A stretch of 13,438 bases of DNA from Rhizobium sp. LCM 4573 (lineage in GTDB: Bacteria > Pseudomonadota > Alphaproteobacteria > Rhizobiales > Rhizobiaceae), in NCBI RefSeq assembly GCF_001854865.1, contig NZ_MDDW01000006.1:38066-51503 (forward strand). The letters are read 5' to 3'. Numbering within the stretch: position 1 is the first letter of the stretch; each line of letters begins with the position of its first letter. Below the pieces are notes generated by a model. That model was not told the origin of the DNA and ran no database searches. It saw nothing but the letters and a program-made list of their open reading frames with translations. A program made the position numbers and the translations under genes. This document shows, one piece after another, positions 1 through 5,331 of the stretch.

Positions 1-150
1 CTCGGCCATGCAATAGGTGCAGCGGAAGTCGCAGCGGTCGGTGACCGATACGCGCAGATAGGTGACCGCGCGGCCGAACGGGTCGATCATCGGCGCCTTG
101 TCGGCAACCAGCGGTGCTGCCCTGTCGAGCGATCCTGCAAAACTGTTCAC
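1..150 (-). CDS. moaA: MoaA, GTP 3',8-cyclase (5' end of gene only)
   Basis: This is the first 50 codons of a minus-strand gene that continues past the left edge. The reading ends in [18 protein letters not shown], whose CxxxCxxC (Cys40, Cys44, Cys47) is the N-terminal radical-SAM iron-sulfur motif of MoaA. The family converts GTP to 3',8-cyclo-7,8-dihydro-GTP, the first step of molybdenum cofactor synthesis, in the cytoplasm. The preceding segment, with [11 protein letters not shown], is typical of alphaproteobacterial MoaA. I chose the GTG start at 150 because a near-perfect Shine-Dalgarno (AGGAGGT) lies five bases upstream. The C-terminal cluster and GTP-binding part are outside the window. 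Family assignment is secure. Confidence 0.93.
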   Translation of the reverse strand, partial: MNSFAGSLDRAAPLVADKAPMIDPFGRAVTYLRVSVTDRCDFRCTYCMAE

Positions 151-155
151 GCGTT

Positions 156-162
156 ACCTCCT
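156..162 (-). promoter_or_regulatory. Ribosome binding site fixing the moaA GTG start
   Basis: On the minus strand AGGAGGT stands five bases before GTG at 150. It is nearly a full anti-16S complement and settles the non-ATG start. Confidence 0.8.
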
Positions 163-171
163 GATCCATCG

Positions 172-200
172 AACGTGGGCGCTGGCGGTCTCACCGTCAA
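172..200 (-). promoter_or_regulatory. Possible moaA promoter
   Basis: On the minus strand a good -35 (TTGACG, preceded by C, at 200-195) is followed after 17 bases by CACGTT (177-172). The -35 matches the rhizobial CTTGAC type well; the -10 is poor. No molybdenum-cofactor riboswitch-like structure was recognised, but folding was not computed. Confidence 0.3.
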
Positions 201-305
201 GTGCGGGATAATCGATCGGCGATCAAAATCGCTTGCGATGGATCAATCAACTTCATAATCCTCCAGGCAACGAGTTACAACGGGACTTACAACGGATCGA
301 TTGCG

Positions 306-677
306 ATGAGCGATATCTGGCCGACGGAACTGCGGGTCTCGAAGGATCGGCGCACCCTGAACATTACCTTCAGCGACGGAAGAGCCTTTTCACTCGCGGC
401 GGAGATGCTGCGCGTGCTTTCCCCCTCAGCGGAAGTGCAGGGGCATGGACCCGGCCAGAAGGTGACGGTGCCCGGCAAGCGGGATGTCGCGATCGTGAGC
501 ATGACGCCGGCGGGCAATTATGCGGTGCGCATTGGCTTCGACGACATGCATGACAGCGGCATCTACACATGGCCCTATCTGCGCGAACTCGGCGAACGTG
601 GCGGGGAACTCTTTGCCGAATACGAACGGGAGCTCGCGGAGAAGGGGCTGAGCCGCGACGCGCGTCGCCCCCGCTGA
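306..677 (+). CDS. DUF971 (gamma-butyrobetaine hydroxylase-like N-terminal domain) protein
   Basis: A 123-residue protein consisting of a single DUF971 domain. The N-terminus WPTELRVSKDRRTLNITFSDG, followed by the glycine-rich HGPGQ (about residues 46-50) and a C-terminal segment containing YAVRIGFDDMHDSGIYTWPYL, is characteristic. Stand-alone DUF971 proteins are common in proteobacteria; the fold also occurs as the N-terminal domain of gamma-butyrobetaine hydroxylases. Some relatives have been linked to iron-sulfur cluster assembly, but nothing here proves a role. The frame is open back to a GTG at 201, but family similarity begins at the ATG at 306, so I use that start, although its ribosome site is weak. 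It is divergent from moaA and ends five bases from the convergent MarR gene. Confidence 0.87.
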   Translation: MSDIWPTELRVSKDRRTLNITFSDGRAFSLAAEMLRVLSPSAEVQGHGPGQKVTVPGKRDVAIVSMTPAGNYAVRIGFDDMHDSGIYTWPYLRELGERGGELFAEYERELAEKGLSRDARRPR

Positions 678-682
678 AGCGT

Positions 683-1162
683 TCACGCGGACTCGGCCGC
701 CTCGTCGGCGGCTTCCGCCTGCAGCGCGAGGATGATCTTCTCCATCGATTCGGCGAGCGCCGTGCATTGCTCGATCGGCGTCGAGGACAGCGTGCGCTCG
801 ATGAGTGAGGTCTGGATCGCCATCGCCTGCGCGGCTATCCGCCGCCCTTCGGCGGTGAGAAAGAGCCTGAGGACGCGTTTGTCGCGGCTGTCGCCCCGGC
901 GCTCGATGAGCCCGCGCTTTTCCATCTGCGGTAGCGTCATGCTCATGTTGGAGCGCCCGACCAGAAGCTTGCGGGCCAGCTCCTGCTGCGAAATGCCTTC
1001 GAAGCGATAGAGATTGACGAGAATGTCGAGATGCGGGGGCTTGATGTCGAGTTCGGCAAGCTCGCGCGTCAGCACGGTCTGCATGAGCTGGCAGGCGCGA
1101 GCCACGGCAACCCAGCTTCGAAAACGCGGATGATCCCAGGGGAGGGATTGATTTTTGTTCAT
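683..1162 (-). CDS. MarR-family transcriptional regulator
   Basis: A 159-residue cytoplasmic DNA-binding protein of usual MarR length. The winged helix-turn-helix is visible: a recognition region around residues 60-80 (SQQELARKLLVGRSNMSMTL) and the wing GDSRDKRVLRLFLTAEG at about residues 91-107, holding the conserved D-R dyad of the family. Flanking alpha helices would form the dimer interface. MarR proteins are usually autorepressors released by small phenolic or oxidising ligands. The gene is divergent from the alpha/beta hydrolase at 1211, and a near-palindrome lies in the 48-base gap, so control of both genes is likely. Cys24 lies in the first helix, but the surrounding residues do not match OhrR. 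The ligand cannot be inferred. Confidence 0.93.
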   Translation of the reverse strand: MNKNQSLPWDHPRFRSWVAVARACQLMQTVLTRELAELDIKPPHLDILVNLYRFEGISQQELARKLLVGRSNMSMTLPQMEKRGLIERRGDSRDKRVLRLFLTAEGRRIAAQAMAIQTSLIERTLSSTPIEQCTALAESMEKIILALQAEAADEAAESA

Positions 1163-1164
1163 GC

Positions 1165-1193
1165 TTGTACTTTATTGTTCAGTATTGAACATT
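1165..1193 (+). promoter_or_regulatory. Candidate promoter of the alpha/beta hydrolase gene
   Basis: TTGTAC (1165-1170), 17 bases, then AACATT (1188-1193), placing the start of transcription near 1200, eleven bases before the hydrolase ATG. The -35 is good and the -10 mediocre. The MarR-type palindrome covers the spacer and most of the -10. Confidence 0.4.
1176..1191. promoter_or_regulatory. Near-palindromic operator candidate for the MarR regulator
   Basis: TGTTCA-GTAT-TGAACA: six-base perfect arms around a four-base centre, 14 of 16 positions symmetrical. Length and symmetry suit a MarR dimer, which usually binds 16-20 base palindromes between itself and its target. It lies 14-29 bases upstream of the MarR start codon and overlaps the candidate hydrolase promoter, so binding would be expected to repress both genes. 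The link to this MarR is inferred from position. Confidence 0.6.
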
Positions 1194-1210
1194 CATCGGA
1201 TCATCTCACT

Positions 1211-2134
1211 ATGCCATCCTTTGCCACCAAGGTCATCAGTCTGGGATTCGCCGCCATCGGCAATATCTCGCCCGCGGCCGCCGGCCGGCTTGCCTTCAGG
1301 CTCTTTTGCCTGACGCCGTCGCGCCGGCCGAAGAGCGAAAAGGCCCGAATGGCCGAGGCGGAGGGGCGCTTGAGGCTCGCCGACGCGCAACAGATTTCAT
1401 TTCCGGTCGGACGCAAGACCGTCACGGCCTATCGGTTCAACGGCGACGGGCCGCCCGGCCGCGCGCGCTATCTCGTGGTGCACGGCTGGGGCTCCAATGC
1501 CGCCTATATCTCGGCGCTCGCGACCGGTCTGGCGGAAGGCGGGGCGGAGGTTGTGGTCCTGGATTTTCCCGGCCATGGCGCATCGAGCGGACGACAGCTG
1601 CACATACGGCTTGCCGTCGACACCATCGCGGAGGCGGAAAAGCGTTTCGGGCCCTTCGATGCTGCCGTGGGACATTCTTTTGGAGGCGCGAGCCTCGTGC
1701 TCGCGGCAGGCGGCGTGATGAAGAATGCCGGCACGTTTTCACCCGGCAAGCTGGCGGTGATCGGCTCGCCGAGCCATGTCCGCTGGCTGTTCGACGGGTT
1801 CTCGCGAATGGTCGGCCTGACGGCGCAGGTGAAGTTGCGATTGATCGGTCACGCCGAAACCGTCGCCGGCGCCCGACTGGATGATATCGACGGCGTGCCG
1901 GTGATCAAACGGCTCGGGGTGCCCTTGCTCGTGGTGCATGCGGAGGAGGACAAGGAAGTGGATGCGGCGCATGCGCGGCGCTACGAACGCCTGCCTTCGG
2001 TCCGGTTTCTCTGGGCCAATGGCCTCGGCCACCGGCGGATCGTAAGCTCGCCCGAGGTGATAGAGGCGATCCGGTCCTTCCTGGAGGGGGAGGGTTGCGG
2101 GAGGATCGACAGGACCGGGCGCGGTGTCGCTTGA
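1211..2134 (+). CDS. Alpha/beta hydrolase (serine hydrolase, substrate unknown)
   Basis: A 307-residue alpha/beta-hydrolase-fold protein. Visible landmarks: the oxyanion-side HGWGS (His91), the strand and turn VVVLDFPGHGASSG, the nucleophile elbow GHSFGG with Ser156, a likely acid Asp247 in HAEEDKEVD, and the catalytic His274 in NGLGHRR. All members of the triad are present, so it should be an active esterase or lipase-like hydrolase. The frame is open upstream to 1031, but that part is antisense to the MarR coding region and the family-like sequence starts at the ATG at 1211. The N-terminal 35 residues are hydrophobic and could associate with membrane, though no clear signal peptide is seen. 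Regulation by the divergent MarR is likely. The PNPOx-like gene follows after 53 bases. Confidence 0.9.
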   Translation: MPSFATKVISLGFAAIGNISPAAAGRLAFRLFCLTPSRRPKSEKARMAEAEGRLRLADAQQISFPVGRKTVTAYRFNGDGPPGRARYLVVHGWGSNAAYISALATGLAEGGAEVVVLDFPGHGASSGRQLHIRLAVDTIAEAEKRFGPFDAAVGHSFGGASLVLAAGGVMKNAGTFSPGKLAVIGSPSHVRWLFDGFSRMVGLTAQVKLRLIGHAETVAGARLDDIDGVPVIKRLGVPLLVVHAEEDKEVDAAHARRYERLPSVRFLWANGLGHRRIVSSPEVIEAIRSFLEGEGCGRIDRTGRGVA

Positions 2135-2159
2135 TCGTCACATAACCGTGGCATAGGCT
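2131..2159 (+). promoter_or_regulatory. Possible promoter of the PNPOx-like gene
   Basis: CTTGATC with TTGATC at 2131-2136, a 17-base spacer, then TAGGCT (2154-2159). It partly overlaps the stop codon of the hydrolase gene. Both hexamers are moderate matches; read-through from the hydrolase gene is an equally good explanation. Confidence 0.3.
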
Positions 2160-2181
2160 CTGCCCGGCATTCATCGGGCAG
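2160..2181 (+). promoter_or_regulatory. Hairpin touching the ribosome site of the PNPOx-like gene
   Basis: CTGCCCG (2160-2166) and CGGGCAG (2175-2181) form a perfect seven-base stem with an eight-base loop. The 3' arm runs into the Shine-Dalgarno AGGA (2180-2183), four bases before the ATG at 2188. No T run follows, so it is not a terminator. It could damp translation initiation or serve as a binding site. Confidence 0.4.
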
Positions 2182-2187
2182 GACATC

Positions 2188-2796
2188 ATGACCATCATCA
2201 CATCCGTCGAGCAGCTCAGGGAAATCTATGACGGGGCTTCCGAAGCCTCGCTCGTCAAGGTGACGCGGACGCTGACGCCCGAGTACCGGCAGATGATCGA
2301 GGCCTCGCCCTTCGTGGGCCTTGCGACCGTCGGCCCGGAAGGGCTCGACTGCTCGCCGCGCGGCGATCTCGGCGGCGCGGTGCGGGTGAGGGACGAGGCC
2401 ACTCTGCTGCTGCCGGACTGGCGCGGCAACAACCGGATCGATTCGCTCCTCAACATCGTGCGCGATCCGCGCGTCGCGCTGATGTTCCTGATCCCCGGAT
2501 CGACCACGACCATGCGGGTGAATGGAAGCGCGGTGATTTCGGTAGAGCCCGCCCTTCTGCAGAGCTTTGAAATGGATGGGAAACATCCGCGCAGCGTCGC
2601 CGTCATCACGATCGGTGAGGTCTATTTCCAGTGCGCGCGGGCGCTGATGCGCGCCGAGCTCTGGAACCCGGTCCACTTCGTGGATCCGAAGGACCTGCCC
2701 ACGCCCGGCACGCTCCTGAAGGCGGCGAAAGCGGATTTCGATCAGGAAACCTATGACCGGGAATGGGCAGGCCGCGCCGCACGAACCATGTGGTGA
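2188..2796 (+). CDS. PNPOx-like FMN-dependent enzyme (pyridoxamine 5'-phosphate oxidase superfamily)
   Basis: A 202-residue protein resembling the 'PPOX class probable FMN-dependent enzyme' group. Characteristic stretches are CSPRGDLGG, LLLPDWRGNNRIDSL with the family's conserved WRGNNR, and DPRVALMFLIPG followed by MRVNGSAVIS, which build the split-barrel FMN site at the dimer interface; together they span about residues 52-116. Such proteins are soluble dimers that bind FMN, and members act on varied substrates. True pyridoxamine phosphate oxidase residues are not evident, so I do not assign vitamin B6 salvage. It follows the MarR-controlled hydrolase by 53 bases in the same direction and may be co-expressed. 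The ATG at 2188 has AGGA four bases upstream. The gene is convergent with the oxidoreductase gene, 24 bases apart. Confidence 0.88.
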   Translation: MTIITSVEQLREIYDGASEASLVKVTRTLTPEYRQMIEASPFVGLATVGPEGLDCSPRGDLGGAVRVRDEATLLLPDWRGNNRIDSLLNIVRDPRVALMFLIPGSTTTMRVNGSAVISVEPALLQSFEMDGKHPRSVAVITIGEVYFQCARALMRAELWNPVHFVDPKDLPTPGTLLKAAKADFDQETYDREWAGRAARTMW

Positions 2797-2830
2797 GCCG
2801 CTGCTGCAGCGCCGGCTCCGTCAGCTTTTT
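2795..2830 (+). terminator. Weak terminator candidate between convergent genes
   Basis: GAGCCG (2795-2800) and CGGCTC (2813-2818) form a six-base stem with a twelve-base loop that contains CTGCAG. Five T occur at 2826-2830 but begin seven bases after the stem, further than in a classic intrinsic terminator. It lies at the meeting point of the PNPOx-like and NmrA-like genes. Confidence 0.35.
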
Positions 2831-3684
2831 GCGATGAGGCGCTCTATTGCCGTCTTTAGGGAAACGATGCCGCGCCGGTGTTCGGTATCTTTTTGCCGTG
2901 CGAACAGCCCATTGGCGATACCCTCGTACATGCCGAGAAGCGCGTCCGCCACCTCGCCGAGTACGCCTTCCTCGGCAAGCAGCGCGGCGCGGTCCTCCGG
3001 GGGAACCAGCACTGGTGTGACGGGACGGCCGAGAACGCCCGAGAAGGCCGACGCCACATCGCCGGCGCTCCATTCTTCCGGTCCAGCCAGCTCGACGACC
3101 CGCTTGCCGCTCCACTCTTCGCCCAGCAAGTCCGCCGCGGTGCGGCCGACATCGATGGTACTCGCCATCGGGATTTTCCGAGAGGGATCGATAAAGGTCG
3201 GCAGTACGCTGTCCGACATGACGGTTTGCGCCACCTCTCTCCAGGTCTCCACGAAATAGCCGGACCGCATGAAGGCGATCGAGGATGCCGCTCCGTCAAG
3301 CAGCGTCTCGAACCGGTGGAGTGTGGCGATAATCCCGGTGCCGGAGGCATGCTGCGCTCCGATGGACGACAGGATGACGGCCTTGGGCAGACGCGCCTTC
3401 CGTGCCGCATCGGCGAGCGCTGCGCCGAATTTTTCCGTTTGGGCATACGGATCGCCGCTCACCGGCGGCGGGTTGAGGAGGAACGCCCCCGATGCGCCCC
3501 TCAGCGCATCGATCATCTCCTCGGCATCCTCGATGTTCGCGACGGCCACCTCGGCACCGCGAATGCGCCATTTTTCACCCTGTTCTCGACGGCGGACGAC
3601 GACCCGCACCGCCTCGCCGCGTTCGATGAGGGCGTGTGCCACTTCGCCGCCGGCCCGTCCACTTGCTCCAAGTACGACATACAT
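2821..3684 (-). CDS. NmrA-like NAD(P)-binding oxidoreductase (atypical SDR)
   Basis: A 287-residue Rossmann-fold protein. It opens with MYVVLGASGRAGG, the GxxGxxG dinucleotide-binding loop at residues 7-13, followed by RVVVRRREQGEKW, where the arginines suggest NADPH preference. The middle has VAVANIEDAEEMIDAL and AVILSSIGAQHASG, as in QorB/NmrA-type proteins, whose members are quinone reductases or redox-sensing regulators. No classical SDR YxxxK pair stands out. An in-frame ATG exists upstream at 3738, but the start at 3684 begins at the fold and has AAGGAG eight bases upstream. It is divergent from the LysR gene across 83 bases, and a LysR-type box overlaps its predicted -35. The substrate is unknown; a quinone or similar electrophile is an inference. 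Confidence 0.9.
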   Translation of the reverse strand: MYVVLGASGRAGGEVAHALIERGEAVRVVVRRREQGEKWRIRGAEVAVANIEDAEEMIDALRGASGAFLLNPPPVSGDPYAQTEKFGAALADAARKARLPKAVILSSIGAQHASGTGIIATLHRFETLLDGAASSIAFMRSGYFVETWREVAQTVMSDSVLPTFIDPSRKIPMASTIDVGRTAADLLGEEWSGKRVVELAGPEEWSAGDVASAFSGVLGRPVTPVLVPPEDRAALLAEEGVLGEVADALLGMYEGIANGLFARQKDTEHRRGIVSLKTAIERLIAKS

Positions 3685-3717
3685 GATCTTTCTCCTTCGG
3701 TTAGCTCGATAGAAGGA

Positions 3718-3746
3718 GCATAGGCGCGGGCGTTTCATGCGTCCAA
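3718..3746 (-). promoter_or_regulatory. Promoter of the NmrA-like oxidoreductase gene
   Basis: On the minus strand TTGGAC (3746-3741), 17 bases, then CTATGC (3723-3718). Both hexamers agree well with the alphaproteobacterial vegetative pattern CTTGAC-N17-CTATAT. The -35 sits inside the LysR-type box, which suggests regulator-dependent initiation. Confidence 0.55.
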
Positions 3747-3761
3747 TGCATGTGATATATA
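3733..3761 (+). promoter_or_regulatory. Possible promoter of the LysR gene
   Basis: A good -10, TATATA (3756-3761), is preceded at 17 bases by a poor -35, TTTCAT (3733-3738). The expected transcription start falls at about 3768, the A of the LysR start codon, and no Shine-Dalgarno is visible, so a leaderless message is possible. The LysR box lies in the spacer region, consistent with autoregulation. Confidence 0.35.
3736..3752. promoter_or_regulatory. LysR-type binding box (T-N11-A)
   Basis: CATGC-GTCCAAT-GCATG: five-base perfect inverted arms, seven-base centre, containing the T-N11-A signature (T3738, A3750) with dyad symmetry. This is the standard recognition form of LysR-type regulators and it lies between a LysR gene and its divergent partner. 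Assignment to this LysR rests on position and pattern. Confidence 0.6.
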
Positions 3762-3767
3762 GTCAAC

Positions 3768-4700
3768 ATGCACGAAGTGAATTTACGCGGGATCGATCTC
3801 AACCTGCTGGTGGCGCTTGATGCGCTGCTGGAGGAGAAGAGCGTGACACGGGCAGCCCACCGGCTCGGCATGAGCCAGCCGGCCGTGAGCCGGGCGCTTG
3901 GGCGGCTGCGCGCACTGTTTTCGGACGCACTTTTGGTTGACGGGCCGGGCGGCTATCTCCTCAGCGCCCGCGCCGAGGAAATGCGGCCCGCGCTACGCGG
4001 AATACTGGCAGGCGTGGGGCAAATGCTGGAGGCGAACGCGTTCGATCCGGCGACGGCGACGGGGCGCATTCGGCTGCTTGCGCCCGATCTACAGGCCGCG
4101 GCGCTCGCGCCGCATCTGCTCGCCCGCTTCGCCCGCGAGGCGCCGTCCCTCGATCTCGATATCGTCGCGCCGGGCTCGAACGGTTTCGATCTGCTCGAGC
4201 AAGGCAGCGCCGATGCGATGGTGGCGCTGATCGACGGCGCGCCGGGCGGCATCCGCCGGCGCCGCCTCTATGACGAAAACCTCGTGACGCTGATGCGGGC
4301 GGATCACCCGGCACGCGCCGGAAAGCTCACGCTCGACCGTTTTCTGGCGCTCGAGCATATCGTGGTGAGTGTTACCGGCGTGGGCGCGGCGCCCGTCGAT
4401 GAGGTGCTGGCGCGGATGGGGCGAACGCGGCGGGTGAAGCTGCGCGTACCGAACTTCTTCGCGGCGGTCGAGATCGCCGCTCGCTCCGACCTCATCATGA
4501 CCCTGCCATCGAGCCTGGCGCGGGCGGCCGCCAGCATGAGGCGTCTGGTATCGTTGCCGCCGCCCCTGGACCTGGACAGTTTCACGATGAGCCTCGCCTG
4601 GCACGCGCGCCAGCAGGATGCGCCCAGGCACATATGGCTGAGACGCGCCATCGTCGCGGCGGCGATGGACATGTCGTCGGAGATCGAAGCTGGAAGCTGA
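3768..4700 (+). CDS. LysR-family transcriptional regulator
   Basis: A 310-residue regulator of normal LTTR length. The N-terminus holds the winged helix-turn-helix (about residues 10-67): LRGIDLNLLVALDALLEEKS, then VTRAAHRLGMSQPAVSRALG, the conserved LTTR recognition core. A linker leads to the periplasmic-binding-protein-like effector domain (about residues 95-300), of the NodD/LinR-like branch judging by the RGIDLNLLVALDAL opening. It most likely controls the divergent NmrA-like oxidoreductase gene through the box at 3736-3752, responding to an unidentified small aromatic or quinone-like ligand. No ribosome site precedes the ATG. GC is high (around two thirds), in contrast to the gene that follows. 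Confidence 0.94.
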   Translation: MHEVNLRGIDLNLLVALDALLEEKSVTRAAHRLGMSQPAVSRALGRLRALFSDALLVDGPGGYLLSARAEEMRPALRGILAGVGQMLEANAFDPATATGRIRLLAPDLQAAALAPHLLARFAREAPSLDLDIVAPGSNGFDLLEQGSADAMVALIDGAPGGIRRRRLYDENLVTLMRADHPARAGKLTLDRFLALEHIVVSVTGVGAAPVDEVLARMGRTRRVKLRVPNFFAAVEIAARSDLIMTLPSSLARAAASMRRLVSLPPPLDLDSFTMSLAWHARQQDAPRHIWLRRAIVAAAMDMSSEIEAGS

Positions 4701-4762
4701 GGCCGGAAGCGCTCAGGAGCGCCGAGACAGGCCGCGGCATCGAGAGTTTTAGCGCCCGTTTG

Positions 4763-4791
4763 TTGCCTTTGAACATGCTGAAAGGCATATT
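4763..4791 (+). promoter_or_regulatory. Promoter with built-in inverted repeat, DUF1801 gene
   Basis: TTGCCT (4763-4768), 17 bases, CATATT (4786-4791); transcription should start at 4798, the first base of the ATG. An inverted repeat, TGCCTTT (4764-4770) and AAAGGCA (4781-4787), spans from the -35 to the -10 and could be an operator. No Shine-Dalgarno precedes the ATG, which fits a leaderless message. Confidence 0.45.
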
Positions 4792-4797
4792 GTCGGC

Positions 4798-5154
4798 ATG
4801 GTGAAGAAGGATAATCATGACGCTTATATAGCCGCCGCACCGGAGCAGTTTCGCGCCATGTTGGGCCGACTGCGCGCGCAGCTATCGCGGGCACTACCGG
4901 ACGCCGAAGAAGTCATGAAGTACGATATGCCCGGATTTCAGATCGAAGAAACGATCATCGCGGGCTATGCCGCCTTCAGTAAACAATGCGGTCTATATGT
5001 CGATCCGGGTGCGATTGCCGCCCATGCCGGCGAGATCGCTTCTTTGAAACTCAAGGCAACCAAGACCGGGGTTACGTTCTCGGTGAGTAAGCCTATTCCT
5101 GATGAACTCGTGGACAAATTGGCAATTAGTTCACGCAGTAAAAAGGGATTTTAG
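4798..5154 (+). CDS. DUF1801 (YdhG-like) small protein
   Basis: A 118-residue protein of the DUF1801 / YdhG-like fold. The helical N-terminus (YIAAAPEQFRAMLGRLRAQL) followed by AEEVMKYDMPGFQIEETIIAGYAAF and CGLYVDPGA matches the family core. Members are small soluble proteins; a Bacillus relative is described as a frataxin-like iron chaperone, but most are uncharacterised. The length suits a single domain, though the C-terminus ends soon after the usual IPDELVDKL helix. By hand count the gene is about 53% GC, clearly below the LysR gene beside it, and its codons are more AT-ending, suggesting later acquisition. It stands alone, with its own probable promoter. Confidence 0.8.
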   Translation: MVKKDNHDAYIAAAPEQFRAMLGRLRAQLSRALPDAEEVMKYDMPGFQIEETIIAGYAAFSKQCGLYVDPGAIAAHAGEIASLKLKATKTGVTFSVSKPIPDELVDKLAISSRSKKGF

Positions 5155-5331
5155 GCTGTCTTCGGCTGCCCAAAACTGGTTTTAAAAAACCGGTGCAAAC
5201 TCGGAGCAGGTCATTTGGACTTGAGGCGTTCGGCCAAAGCGGACGTTAGCTAATCCCATTTCGGATGCAGTTCGGGCCCATCGCCGTCATCGATGCTATA
5301 GGAACCAATGGGCCTGACCTTCGTTCGCCCT
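5155..5331. other. GC-poor intergenic stretch with two inverted repeats
   Basis: I see no convincing gene. By hand count it is about 52% GC. It contains an imperfect dyad around 5175-5194 (ACTGGTTTT against AAAACCGGT). Read on the minus strand this dyad is followed by TTTT and could be a weak terminator for the GGEEF gene. A second pair, GGCCCAT (5275-5281) and ATGGGCC (5308-5314), is separated by 26 bases. The stretch may be a decayed gene end or a dispersed repeat; neither can be shown from one window. Confidence 0.4.

Noticed and set aside
201..305. GTG start adding 35 residues to the DUF971 protein
   Set aside because: The added part is low in similarity to the family and covers the moaA promoter region; the conserved domain begins just after 306.
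683..1162. MarR Cys24 as an OhrR-type peroxide sensor
   Set aside because: The residues around it do not match OhrR and no ohr gene is adjacent.
1031..1210. Longer N-terminus for the alpha/beta hydrolase
   Set aside because: It would overlap the MarR gene antisense and place the MarR operator inside the coding sequence; family-like sequence begins at 1211.
4709..4722. GCGCTC-AG-GAGCGC palindrome after the LysR gene as a terminator
   Set aside because: The loop is only two bases and no T run follows closely; TTTT occurs only 25 bases later.
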